Below, piece by piece: positions 1 through 10,262 of a stretch of DNA of 64,000 bases. The stretch is from positions 191,802 through 255,801 of the forward strand of contig CAUYUJ010002058.1 in NCBI GenBank assembly GCA_963575745.1, given 5' to 3'. Under the pieces are notes generated by a model, which had not been told where the DNA came from, searched no databases, and was given only the letters and a program-made list of their open reading frames with translations. The DNA comes from Prorocentrum cordatum. Taxonomy: Eukaryota; Sar; Dinophyceae; Prorocentrales; Prorocentraceae. Position 1 is the first letter of the stretch, and every line of letters begins with the position of its first letter. A program made the translations under genes and the position numbers.

Positions 1-94
1 GCCACCGTTGTCGCCTCGTCGTCGCCCGTCGTTTGTTCCTGTCAGTCGCTCGCCGCGCTTGTTGCCGCCGTCGCCTCCCCGTCGCCGCCCCATA
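1..94. repeat. GTCGCC-rich low-complexity tract
   Basis: The first 94 bases are an imperfect GTCGCC/GTCGTC simple repeat that continues off the left edge of the window. No gene is visible in it. Confidence 0.7.
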
Positions 95-190
95 TAGATT
101 GCACAACAGAGATTGCACAACATATATTGTACAACATATATTTCACCACAAGTATTGCACCACATAAGTTGTGCATTACCGAGATCACAC
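95..190. repeat. Minisatellite of TTGCACAACATA type
   Basis: Short AT-richer units such as GATTGCACAACA repeat about five times with a spacing near 18-20 bases. The same unit type reappears at 2,330-2,690. From 190 to 500 I see no gene or clear repeat, only scattered GGATCC words. Confidence 0.65.
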
Positions 191-499
191 CATAAATCCC
201 CAGGCCGAAAGAATTTCTTCTTAGAGTTCTAGTATGACAGTATCAATGGATCCAATTGGGCCCATTTCTGGGCCTGTAACCATTACGTGGATCCTATTTC
301 TGTCTTTGCGCGGATCCAAGTTCCCGCGTGCACAAATAATTCATCTATCTATCCGGTCGGAATGAATCTAATGTGACAGCGGACCTCCTTTCCCAGAGAA
401 ATTTGGATCCGCGGGGCATTGCACGTGATGCATCATGCTATGCACGGAACTGTGGCGTTGCAGACCCATGCTAAGATTCTGCGGGGGAATGGTTTCCTT

Positions 500-780
500 A
501 GGGTGAAGAGAGGGAGGAGGGAGGAGGCACGGGGAAGGGAGAGGAGGCGAGAAATGGTGGACGGAGGTGGGAGGAGGATTTTAGAGGACCAGTGAAGGAG
601 GAGGGTAAGGGGGAGAGAGGAGGGAGGAGGAAGAGGAGGACGGCGGGAGGCGGAGGGAGGAGGCAGGAGGGGGGAAAAGGCGGGAGGAGGGAGGTGAGAG
701 GACGAGTAGGAAGAGGAACAAGAGGAGGAGGAGGAGGAGGAGGAGGAGGAGGAGGAGGAGGGAGGACGAGGAGAAGGTCA
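500..780 (+). repeat. GGA-rich purine tract
   Basis: Almost every base on the plus strand is G or A, with a pure GGA run at about 718-765. Open frames here encode only poly-Gly, poly-Pro or poly-Leu runs and are not genes. The stretch from 780 to about 1,280 is ordinary GC-rich sequence in which I see nothing I can name. Confidence 0.8.
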
Positions 781-1289
781 GAAGCTCGATCGCCACAGTG
801 GGCCCAGCCACCTCCCCCAAGCCTGAGCCCTCCGATGTGGGTGGGTGGTCGAGCGCCGCAGGGGGCCTGGCCACCACACGAGCTCCTCCCATAGCACACG
901 GTTGCCCGAACGCCAGCGGGCCCGGCCAGCTCTCGCATCTCTTCCCATAACGTGTGGCGTGCCACGCCCCAATCCGAAGCGAGCGCACCGTACATCTGTT
1001 CACTTGCACGGCACGGCGTTTCGCACATCGGGCTCAAGAGGAACATCCCTGGGCCCGCGTAGTAGTATTGCACCACCCAGGTCCTCTTCTCTACAAGAGT
1101 AAGAGGTTCTACCCCTCCCCGAAATTCACGGGACCCCTGTTCGCGCATTGTAATTCACAAGTGATTCGGCGCCACCGTCCATCCTAAGTATGATTTCGTA
1201 TGATCCCAGCTAAGCCAGCACTCCCCCATTATCCTATGCAGAATATATCCGATGCAGAAAACATGGGACGACACGCACACTCGCGCAAG

Positions 1290-2200
1290 TTGAAATCTTT
1301 CCAACACATCTCAGGTCTCGCAAGGATTTCAACATCGAGCGCCCCGAGACATCCAAAACCACGTGGTTTCGCAACAAGAAGAGCTCAACTAAAACCTTGC
1401 GCCCGCGCTGTAGCGGATTCGTAGGTAAACAAGTGCGTCAATTTCTACCAAGCGGGCCTGCCGCGCGCGCGTGGCGAAATCGTTCCAGCGCCGTTGCGCG
1501 CGTGGTGTCGCAAAAACCTTTGTGCAACAGAAAGGGGGCGAAGTGCCCACGCGCGCGTCGTCGCGCGCATACCGAGCTTCTCCCAGACCCTGTTGTAGGT
1601 TTCGGAAGGATGTCAGATTCGAATGCCCCAGTAACATCAAAACACATCATGGTTTCACAACACAAACTCTCAAGAAAAACCTGCGCTCGCGCTCCTGCAC
1701 ATGTCCGTTCAATTCGGCCAAGCGGTCTTTTTGCGCCGCATGACGAAGTCACTCGAACGCGGCTGCGCGCGCTGTGGGGCCAAGTTCGCGCACCAGCCGC
1801 GCGCGCCTGTGTGGCTCTTTCCAACATTGTGGTCAACGACGCGAAGTCGCCGTCATCGCCGTCAGCGTGATCAGCATCGGCGCCGTCACTGGCCTTGCCG
1901 TCGTCGTTATCACTATCGCCGCTTGCATCGTTTTTTTTGCCATCATCGTGTCTACGCATGTCGACGTTGCCATGATACCGCGCCCGCCCAATTCGCCGAC
2001 TCTCGTTGACTCGCCCGCTGGGAAGCGCCCAGCAGTCAGTGCCACCGCGGCGGCGTCAGTCGCGCCAAGCTAGCTTGCTGGTTTGCGCGCGAGCATGCGC
2101 GCTTGCGCGGCCGCAGCGATGCGCCAGCCATCGCCGAACACTCATCGCAATCGCCGCCGAGGTTTTACAAACCAAGTTGCGGGTGGGTGGGCAGGCAGGA
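1290..2200 (+). repeat. Composite repeat CR1, copy 1
   Basis: This block has three parts. The first (about 1,300-1,830) is a satellite whose units contain GGTTTCGCAACA, CGAAATCGTTC and GACGAAGTGC-like words and CACGCGCGCGTCGTCGCG. The second (about 1,835-2,000) is GTC/GCC-rich. The third (about 2,160-2,195) ends with ACCAAGTTGCGGGTGGGTGG. The same three parts in the same order make up 34,880-36,155, so the whole block was copied as a unit. It may be a decayed transposon, but no coding domain is visible. Confidence 0.7.
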
Positions 2201-2329
2201 CACTTGGACCGCACACTATATTTCGCTCACCGTAACCACGTAGAGTGTTTTCTCTCTCTCTCTCTCTCTATCGGTTTTTCTTTCCCTATATTATATATGT
2301 ATGTATTATACAGCGCTTGATGAGCCGAA

Positions 2330-2690
2330 TCGATCGCACCGCACACAGTGCACGACGTAGATTGCACAACCTAGATTTCACAGCATCGACTGTTCCACAC
2401 CATGCGCTGCACGACCCAACTTGTACATGTATGTCGCGCCATTGGTTGCACAGCGTAGGTTGCGCACCCTGCATTGCATGTTTTGATAGCTGCACGTCGA
2501 GTGCGCCACGGATAACGCACCACATATATTTCAAGTACCTGGTTTGTTCCATACAGATTGCACATCATATGTGATTCGTCACAGGCCGCACCACCTTGAC
2601 TGCACAGCATGGATTGAACACCATAGATTGCACAACAGCACAGCGCCGATTGCACCACATATACTACGCCACATTTGTCGCAACATTTAT
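2330..2690. repeat. Degenerate TTGCACAGCGTAG minisatellite
   Basis: About eighteen imperfect units of 18-20 bases (types GATTGCACAACCTAGA and GTTGCACAGCGTAG) run up to the kinase exon. They resemble the array at 95-190. If the kinase exon is real, this array lies inside the intron before it. Confidence 0.6.
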
Positions 2691-2791
2691 GGCGAAATAC
2701 ACAGCGTCTGGGGTCCACGATGGCCGACATATCACAATACAGAAACCCTACTGAGCAGCACCTGGCATTCTAACACGCCCACATTGTGCAG

Positions 2792-3360
2792 GCACGGTGG
2801 CGTATCTGATCGGCCTCGATGGGGTCACTGTGAAGCTGGGCGATTTCAATCTGTCTGCCGTGCAATCGCCTGGCAGCAGCTTTTCGGGTGAGTTCGGCAC
2901 AGCGCCGTTCATGTCCCCCGAGATGCTGGCGGGTCGGCACGGGGTTGCCACCGACGTCTGGTCGTTCGGTGTGATGGCGTATTTCATGTTCTTCGGGGAA
3001 CTTCCGTACATACCACATGAGGTCTCCTCGAAGGCGGCGAAGGCGGTCATCCGGGCGGGAGTTCCTGCGCCGAGGTACTTGGAGAAGATGCATCGGGATC
3101 GCAACAGCGACAGCATGAGCTTCTGCAGGGATCTCCTGCAGCGCGATCCGAGCCAGCGCTGCAGCGCAAGCGTCGCCTTGGGGCACTCTTACTTCGAGGC
3201 TGTGTTCAATGCGAAGAAGGCCATGGTTAGCACCCAGGACACCCTGGACCCGTTCGACCTGGACCCGCTGGAGTCGGACGACGACGACGACGACGACAAG
3301 AGCGTCAAGAGCTACGACTCGGAGATTGGCGAGTTGCCGGGGACGCTCACCAGCAACTGA
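2792..3360 (+). CDS. Ser/Thr protein kinase, C-lobe (last exon, partial)
   Basis: The frame encodes the C-terminal half of a eukaryotic protein kinase. Counting from the codon at 2,797 as residue 1, the visible features are VKLGDFNLS (residues 12-20, the DFG region), FMSPEM (38-43, the APE motif), DVWSFGV (53-59, subdomain IX) and DPSQRCSA (117-124, the subdomain XI arginine). A Ser/Asp-rich tail with an acidic run follows before the stop. The HRD loop and N-lobe are missing. A plausible splice acceptor, TTGTGCAG, ends at 2,791, so this reads as a terminal exon with earlier exons in or beyond the 5' side. No HRD-like exon is visible between 1 and 2,790. The third DFG residue is Asn, which is unusual but found in some active kinases such as the AGC family members with DFN. 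The family cannot be assigned more closely from a C-lobe. Confidence 0.9.
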
Positions 3361-4425
3361 GGGTGTGTTCGCGGCGATGCCGCCCTCGAACTCTCCGATG
3401 CAGCTCTGAAGCCCAGTGCCTAGTGGTGCATCGCTCTGCAATTCGTCAGCTGCAGCCTTCGGGCCAAATAGGCACATCGAAGGACCGCTCCTGATCGAAC
3501 TGCCCGCTGGCCATCTTACCTGTCAACGCCCCCGCTGGCACCCAGGAGGAGGGGGTTCTTTGTGCGGGTGCTTTGGGCGGGGCGGAGAGGACGAGGGCAA
3601 TGAGCACCATCTTCACTGTCCATAGGGGGGGGAGCGGCCAACAAACGGCCTGGCGGTGGGGAAGGGAGATAGGGCCGGCTTTCTCATCGAGCAGGGACGG
3701 GCCGTCCTGGCAGTTCTAGGCATACCACAGCATGTTCTGAGATCAGGAGAATGTTCTCAGAACGAAAGCAATGTCTCCAGAATGTGCACACGCTTATCTA
3801 AACAAGACTGTCTCAAACAGAATTGTTATATTTTGAGCACTTCGTGCGAACCAGAAAAGCTTCTCAGAACATTCTTTGGTGTTTGCATACAGGCGAGTCA
3901 GGACGCCTCGCCACTGGTTGCCCTCAGCAGGCGGCGGGGCTCTCAGAAGCCCTGCCGCTGCCCAGAGCCACCGATGTCTTCTCGGCGGTGGCACTGGCTG
4001 GCCCACGCAAATTTCCGAACGCGCTCACAGCGCATGCGCGTGGCATTTGCCGCAGCTGCATTCCCCGTCGTAAGGTCCGATGGGCTCCGGCGCAGCGACG
4101 CTCGTGATTAGCTCGCGCGTTGGCGGTCCCATGGAGTTTCGATCCATCGGGCTACCCACTCGGAATTAGTCGGTGGAGATTGCCCGCTGGGTGTACGGTC
4201 GGAGCGAGGCCCAAGAACACGATCGGTGGGGAGTGGATACTGAATGTCCTCCGTTTTTGTTTGCATGTTCTTGTGCGACATGGGGAAAGGTACACTCGCG
4301 TGTCTTTCAGTTTGACAGGTTTTGTGCGTCCGTTCCGATGAGGTTGGGGTTCTGGGCTGGGATTCCATCAGGGCTTCCTAGATGGGCCAGGCAGGTAAGG
4401 CCGGGTGATTTTTCCGAAGGGACCT
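3361..4425 (+). other. No gene seen; M8-like fragment inside
   Basis: After the kinase stop there is about 1 kb without a supported gene. At 3,711-3,760 the words ACCACAGCATGTTCTGAGA and AGAATGTTCTCAGAAC match the left part of repeat M8 (32,537 and 61,695), so part of an M8 element sits here. The first 250 bases are probably the kinase 3' untranslated region. Confidence 0.4.
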
Positions 4426-4429
4426 TCGG

Positions 4430-5390
4430 TGACTTGATATTTTTCCCAACCATCCTGTGCTGTTGGGTCCTCGTTTTGAAGAGACGGTCCCCGCGTTCCT
4501 TCCTCCTCGCCCCCGCCCTCCACCGCCCGCATGCGTCACCCACATCCGTGTCGGCACACCCCTCACACGTTTCGTGGCCCCAGAGAGCTCCACCGAAGCC
4601 CCCAGTGTGACCGCCCGCATGCGTCAGCAACCACCCAGCATAGCGTTTCGTGGCCCCATAGGAGGCTCCACCGAAGGCCCCAGTGGCACCGCCCGCATGC
4701 GTCAGCCACCACCTAGTACAGCGCTTCGTGGCCCCACAGGGAGTCCCACCGACGGCCCCAGTGACACCGCCCGCGTGCTTCAGCCACTACCCAGTACAGC
4801 GCTTCGTGGCCCCATAAGGAACTCCACTGAAGGTCCCAGTGGGACCCCCTAAATATATCAGCCACCACCCAGCACAGCGTTTCGCGGCCCTATAAGGGGG
4901 CTGCACCGAAGGCCCCAGTGGCACCGCCCGCATGCGTCAGCCACCACCCAGTACAGCGCTTCTTGGTCCCATAGGGAGCTCCACCGAAGGTCCCGGTGGG
5001 ACCGCCCGCATGCGTCAGCCACCACCCAGTACAGCGTTTCGTAGCCCCATAGGGAACTCCCACCGATGGTCCCACTTGGACTGCCCGCACAGCGTTCCGT
5101 GGCCCCGCAGGTAGCTCCGCAGACAGACCCCGGTGGCACCGCCCGCATGCGTCGCCCACCACCCAGCACTGCATTTCGCGGCCCCCATTGATTGGGAGCT
5201 CCACCGACAGCCCCAGTGGCACCGCCCGCACGCGTCGGCCACCACCCAGTACAGCGCTTCGTGGCCCCGTAGGGCTCTCCAACCAGTACTGTACAGCGCT
5301 TCGTGGCCTCCTCGGGAGCTCCAGCGAGGGGCACCGCCCGCATGCGTCCGCCACACCCAGTGCAGCGTCTCGTGGTCCAGAGGGAGCCCC
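4430..5390 (+). repeat. 78-bp satellite array with unique leader, copy 1
   Basis: From about 4,565 a unit of about 78 bases repeats some ten times. Landmarks are CGTTTCGTGGCCCCATA, CTCCACCGAAGGCCCCAGTG and CCGCCCGCATGC. GTGGCCCC recurs near 4,645, 4,723, 4,801 and 4,879. An 80-base leader (4,430-4,510, TTTTCCCAACCATCCTGTG to GTTTTGAAGAGA) precedes it. Leader and satellite recur together at 19,890-20,470. Because 78 is a multiple of three, long frames stay open on both strands. These are not taken as genes. Confidence 0.85.
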
Positions 5391-5574
5391 ATCCCCCCGA
5401 CCCCAGTCCGGGCAGCACCTCCCACCCCAGTCCCGGCAGCGCCCCTGGGGATCGGACGAGTGGTGCCAGACTAGAACGGGGGAGAGGGGGCTGGAGTTCA
5501 GCCCCCCACGACTCAGAATGCCCGAGGATGCCCGTAGGAAGCCTCCCAGAAGCTCCCCACGAGCCCCCTGGATG

Positions 5575-5645
5575 CCCAGGAGTCCTCCTCCTCCTCCTCT
5601 CCTCCTCCTCCTCCTCCTTCTCCTCCTCCTCCTCCCCCATCTTCC
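5575..5645 (-). repeat. TCC microsatellite
   Basis: A pyrimidine-only CTCCTC tract closes the GC-rich region that follows the 78-bp satellite. Confidence 0.85.
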
Positions 5646-5699
5646 TGCTCCCCCTTGCCCAGATGCTGTTTGTTAGTTTTTGCATAAATCTCACGATGT

Positions 5700-6540
5700 A
5701 ATAATTATTGTTGATGCCCCCTCCGGCAACATATGTGTTTTGTCAATTGAAGTGCCCCTCCCGGTTCAGTCATACTTCTTCGCAATGTATTGAGGAATCG
5801 CGCTCTCGTTAGGGACTTCGCAATGTATCCAATAACATTGTTTCGCTTGTGATTTCCTCGCAATTTATTCAGGCACCACACCCTCGCCATTCAGGAATCG
5901 CACTCTCGCCTGGGAATTCCTCGCGGAATCGCGCTGTCGCCCGAGACTTTGCGAATTATGTAGGACCCACGCTTTCGCGTAACAGAAGTTGTTTCAATTG
6001 AAATGCCCCTCCCGGGGCTCGCTGTGTTTTTACCGGGGAAGGTCTTCCTACTCAAATTGTGCCCTTGGCCCCCAGTTTACAACAACAGCGGCTCACGCCT
6101 GATTTGTTTCACAATCTATTCCCACATCGCGCTCTCGCTGAGATATCCTCATAATTCAATGCAGGAATCACGCTTTCGCGTGGGACATCCTTGCAGTTTA
6201 TTCAGACGCCACGCCCTCGACACTCAGGAATCACACTCACGCTGTGGATTTCTTCAAGATTGATTGGGGAATCGCGCTATCGCTCAAGACTTTCCTCGCG
6301 ATTCATGCAGGACGCTCGCTTCAGCAACCCGCCTGCTGGACCTGGCTGTCTAGGCCCGCCTTCCCGACCCGCCCGTTAGGGTCTTCCCGCCCGATTTACT
6401 CGTCTGGTCCTGTCACGTGTTTTCTGCTCCTAGCCCCACTCCTGCTATTTTCTTTCGTGCTCCATCTTCCTCCCTCCCCCTTGTCCCTTCCTTCTATCCG
6501 TCCTCTCTTTCCCTGCCTTAGAGGCTGCACGAAATACACA
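5700..6540 (+). repeat. Degenerate AATCGCGCTCTCGC array, part 1
   Basis: Units of roughly 40 bases built on AGGAATCGCGCTCTCGC and TTCCTCGCAATTTATTCAG repeat many times. A segment starting TCAATTGAAGTGCCCCTCC at 5,742 recurs near 5,995, 7,587 and, weakly, 8,228. No coding signature is seen. Confidence 0.7.
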
Positions 6541-6545
6541 CCTTG

Positions 6546-6690
6546 CAGGTAAGAAAGATACACCCCGAAGGGGGTACGATCGAAGACGAAGAGGGCGGGT
6601 ATCGAGGGTTTGGGATATACGTGTTGAGTGGCACGCGAGCAGAGAAGAGCGAACAGTTCAAACTGATTGTTGGTAGTTGCTGTTGTTGTT
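6546..6690 (+). repeat. Repeat R4, copy 1, with TTG tail
   Basis: About 110 bases beginning ACCCCGAAGGGGGTACGATC and containing CGAAGACGAAGAGGGCGGG and GAGCGAACAGT are followed by a TTG/GTT tract. Further copies with the same order are at 7,325, 8,050 and 9,782. The recurring 3' triplet tail suggests a short retroposon, but no target duplication was identified. Confidence 0.65.
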
Positions 6691-6829
6691 ATTGTTGATG
6701 GTGTTGTTGTTCGAATTTATTATTGCCGATCTCCGGAGACGGCTGTGCGCTCTCTCGCCTCGACGTTGGCTACATTTTCTCTGAAAACAAGGGTCCCGCG
6801 CGAGCGTTGGATTGAGTGTGAATGTGGGC

Positions 6830-7315
6830 CTTTGGAGGCCCGGCTACAACGACAATGGCTCCCGCTCGATACTACCTCACAATTTACCCCGAGACACCCT
6901 GGCCAGAGAGGCACCCGAACTCAGGAACGGCGCTCTCGCTCGAGATTTCCTCGCAATTCAGTCAAGTTGGCGGAGGCCCAGCCACGACGACAAGGGCTCC
7001 TGCTCGATACTTCCTCGCGATTTACTCCGGGAGCCCCTGGTCAGGAAGGCCCCCGAACTCAGGAACGGCGCTCTCGCTCGAGACCTCCGTATTCGCAAAG
7101 GCCCTTGCCAGAGAGGCCCCAAAACTCAAGAGTGTTACTCTCGCTCGAGACGTTCTCGTAATTCATGCAAGTTGGTGGAGGCCCCTACACGGCGACAAGG
7201 GCTCCCGCTTGATATTTCTCCATATGTATTCCGAGAGCCCTTGGCTAGAGAGGCCCCCGAACTCAGGAACGGCGCTCTCGCTCGAGAGTTCCTCGCACCT
7301 CAGTCAATGGCTGGC
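6830..7315 (+). repeat. About 145-bp tandem repeat (three to four units)
   Basis: Units contain GGCTCCCGCTCGATACT, CCCGAACTCAGGAACGG and CGCTCTCGCTCGAGA, recurring near 6,860, 7,000 and 7,200 with a shortened unit between. They are an ordered version of the neighbouring degenerate array. Frames of 170-190 codons stay open through them but have repeat-derived composition only. Confidence 0.75.
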
Positions 7316-7324
7316 CGACAATGA

Positions 7325-7530
7325 AGATATTCCCCCCGAAAGGGGGTGCAATCGAAGACGAAGTGGGCGGGTATCGAGGGTTGGGGTATACAGAATGTAA
7401 GACACCCGTGCCAGTAAGAGCGAACAGTCTTAAATTTATGGTTGTTCTTGTGGTTTGTGTTGTTGTTGTTATTGTTGTGGTTGATGTTGCTGTTGCTGGT
7501 GCTGATATTGTTGTTGTTCTTGTTGAACGT
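7325..7530 (+). repeat. Repeat R4, copy 2, with GTT tail
   Basis: This copy begins at CCCCGAAAGGGGGTGCAATC, carries CGAAGTGGGCGGGTATCGAG and GAGCGAACAGTCTTAAA, and ends in about 90 bases rich in GTT. Confidence 0.65.
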
Positions 7531-7559
7531 TCATGTATGGATATTGTGTCTGTCGATCC

Positions 7560-8020
7560 CCCAACACGTTGTACCTTGATGTGTTCAATTGAGGTGCCCC
7601 TCCTGGAGTTTGTACCCTGTTCTTCTTTCACGCGGGGAAATCTTGAGCCTGAGAATGTGTCGTTGGCCCCTGGTTTACACCAATAACGGCTCCCGCATGA
7701 TATGTCCCCACAAGTTGTTGAACAATCGCGTTATCGCTCGAAATTCCTTTGCAGTTTATCCAGGAATCGCGCTCTCACGAATCGCTCTCTCGGCGCTCTG
7801 GAATCGGGCTCTCGCTCAGGATTTCTTGACAATTAATGGAGAACCGCTCTCGCAGGAGATTCCCCTGCCGTCCCCTTCGGCGAATGCCTCTTGCTAATCA
7901 CTCTCGTCCTCCATCTTCTCCCTCCCTCTCTCTTGCCCCCTTCCCTCTCCACTTCCATCCTCCTCGCCTTCTCCCTTTTTCCACTATTTCTGTTCTTCCT
8001 GTTTTCAACGCTGCGCCAAT
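7560..8020 (+). repeat. AATCGCGCTCTCGC array, part 2
   Basis: The array resumes after the R4 tail with AATTGAGGTGCCCCTCC, then GGCTCCCGCATGAT, AGGAATCGCGCTCTC and CGGGCTCTCGCTCAGGAT. The end (7,910-8,010) is pyrimidine-rich. Confidence 0.6.
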
Positions 8021-8049
8021 GTCACGTGGCAAGATAAAAAAAAACATAT

Positions 8050-8190
8050 CATCCACCCAAATGGGTACTGCCGAAAACGGAGAGAGCGGGCATCGAGGGT
8101 TTTGGATGTATGAGTGAGACGAGAGCAGATGAGAGCGAACAATCTATACATGGTTGCTGTTGTTGAACTCTCATTATTGCAGACTGATTA
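8050..8190 (+). repeat. Repeat R4, copy 3, diverged
   Basis: Recognisable words are ACCCAAATGGGTACTGCCG, GAGCGGGCATCGAGGGTTTT and GAGAGCGAACAAT, followed by a short GTTGCTGTTGTTG tail. Confidence 0.55.
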
Positions 8191-8305
8191 TTGTTAATCC
8201 CCTCTCTGGTGATCACTGTGTTTTTTTCAGTTGACGTGCTTCCTTCGGGGCTCGCACCCGTTATGATGAGGATTAGTATTGTTATTCTTATTAGTATCGT
8301 ACACA

Positions 8306-8331
8306 TATATATATATATATATGTATATATA
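8306..8331. repeat. TA microsatellite
   Basis: A run of about 26 bases of alternating T and A lies between two parts of the AATCGCGCTCTCGC array, which continues to about 8,700. Confidence 0.85.
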
Positions 8332-8696
8332 GGGCAAGTCACGGGGCTCAAACTGGGTTGTTGGCCTCCGGATTCCAACAACAACAGCAACAATAACGGT
8401 TTCCGCCTGAGGTTTCTTCACAATTTAGCCAGGACCCCCGCTCCCGCTTGAGACGTCCTCGCATTTTACTCAGGCATCGGGATCTCGCTTGGGACTTCCT
8501 TACACTTTATGAAGGGATCGCTCTCTCGGCGCTATGGAGTCGCACTCTCGCTGAAGACTTGCTTGCAATTGTCTCAAGAACGATGCTCTTGCTTCGGAAA
8601 TCCCCGCTATTTGCTCAAGCGCCGCGCTCCCGACACTCGGGCACCCAGGAGTCGCGCTCACTCTTTGGACTGCCTCACAGCTTATTTAGGAATCGG

Positions 8697-9575
8697 GATA
8701 TCGCTGCCCTTCGTGGCCCCGTTGCAGCCCTTCGTGGCCCCCTCGCTGCCCTTCGTGGCCCCCTCGCTGCCCTTCGTGACCCCCATCGCTGCCCTTCGTG
8801 GCCCCGTTGCAGCCCTTCGTGGCCCCCTCGCTGCCCTTCGTGGCCCCCATCGCTGCCCTTCGTGGGCCCCTCGATCTCCTTTGTGGCCCAGTTGCAGCCC
8901 TTCGTTGCCCCCTCGCTGCCCTTCGTGGCCTCGTTGCAGTCCTTCGTGGCCCCCTCGCTGCCCTTCGTGGCCTCGTTGCCCCCGTGGCCCCTCGCTGCCC
9001 TTCGTGGCCCCGTTGCAGCCCTTCGTGGCCCCCTCGCTGCCCTTCGTGGCCCCGTTGCAGCCCTTCGTGACTCCCTTGCTGCTCATCATGGCCTCGTTGC
9101 AGCCCTTCGTGGCCATCTCTCTGCCCTTCGTGGCCCCGTTGCAGCCCTTCGTGGCCCTCTCGCTGCCCTTCGTGGCCCCGTTGCAGCCCTTGGTGGCCGC
9201 CTCGCTGCCCGTCGTGGCCCCGTTGCAGTCCTTCGTGGCCCCCTCGCTGTGTCGCCTTTGGTGGCCCCCTCGTTGCCCTTCGTGGCCCCGTTTCTGCCCT
9301 CAGTAGCACTGTCCATGCCCTCCGCGGCCCAATATACGTATGCCGCATGCCCTTCGTGGCCCCCGCTGTCGTCCTTCGTGGCCTCTCGCTGCCCTACGTG
9401 GCCCCGTTGCTACCCTCAGTGGCCCCTTCGTTGCCCTTTGTGGCCTTGCATTATCTGCCCTTCGTGGCCCCCGCTCGTTCGCGCCCTTCGTTGCCCCATA
9501 CGCATGCCCTTCGTGGCCCCGCTGTCGCTGTCGACCTTCGTGGCCCCCTTCCTGCCCTTCGTGGCCCCGCTGTCG
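8697..9575 (+). repeat. 21-bp minisatellite, about 40 units
   Basis: Two 21-base variants, CTGCCCTTCGTGGCCCCGTT plus G and CAGCCCTTCGTGGCCCCCTC plus G, alternate so that parts of the array have a 42-base period. The array degrades after about 9,240. Because 21 is a multiple of three, the plus-strand frames read as heptapeptides such as LPFVAPS and the minus-strand frames as GATKGSE for hundreds of codons. Several frames being open at once is expected of such an array and is not evidence of a protein. Confidence 0.9.
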
Positions 9576-9630
9576 CTCTCGTTCTCGCTCTCGCTCTCGC
9601 TTTCGCTCGTCGTTGTCGTCGTCGTCGTTT

Positions 9631-9661
<31 letters not shown>

Positions 9662-9665
9662 GGTC
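9576..9665. repeat. CTCGCT and GTC microsatellites
   Basis: A CTCGCT hexamer run is followed directly by a GTC run, then by unremarkable GC-rich sequence to about 9,780. Confidence 0.8.
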
Positions 9666-9781
9666 GGTCCCCTGTCCGTCCCTCTTGGGGTCGGGTTGCC
9701 GCCGGTCCGCGTTGCCGCTGGCCAGGCCGACGGTCCGCGGCCGCCCCGCCGCTTGCCGGGGCCCAACCTGCAGTGAAGAAG

Positions 9782-9965
9782 TGTGTACCCCCCAAAAGGG
9801 GTACGATCCAAGACGAAGAGGGCGGGTATCAAGGGTTTGGGAAATATGCGTTGACGGACACTCGAGCAGATACGAGCGAACAGTCTTAAACTGATTATTG
9901 TTGTTGTTGTTGCTGTTGTTGTTGTTGGTGGTGGTGGTGTTGTTGTTGTTGTTGTCGCCGTCGCC
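9782..9965 (+). repeat. Repeat R4, copy 4, with GTT tail
   Basis: This is the best preserved copy. It begins at TACCCCCCAAAAGGGGTACG, with CCAAGACGAAGAGGGCGGG and GAGCGAACAGTCTTAAAC, and ends in about 60 bases of GTT repeats that run into GTC repeats. Confidence 0.7.
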
Positions 9966-10262
9966 CTCGTCGTCGGTCGTCGTCGATGTCGTCGTCGTCG
10001 TCCCCCACAGACCCACCCACGACCCGCCCCGCGAACCACCCTTCGGGGACCCACCCGCGGCCCGCGACCCACCCCGCGCCCATCCCCTGCGTTTTATCCG
10101 CAATGGCGGGGTGTTACGTGGTATGCTCAGCTGTCCCCGCTCCGACCGTACTGCGTGATGCACCTTTCCTTCACGAGCGCTTTCCTTCCCGAGGCCCGGC
10201 TTCTCCTGGCCGTCGCACAGTCTGCTCGCGGCGCCCCATTCCCTAGGGGGACAGAACCTGTG

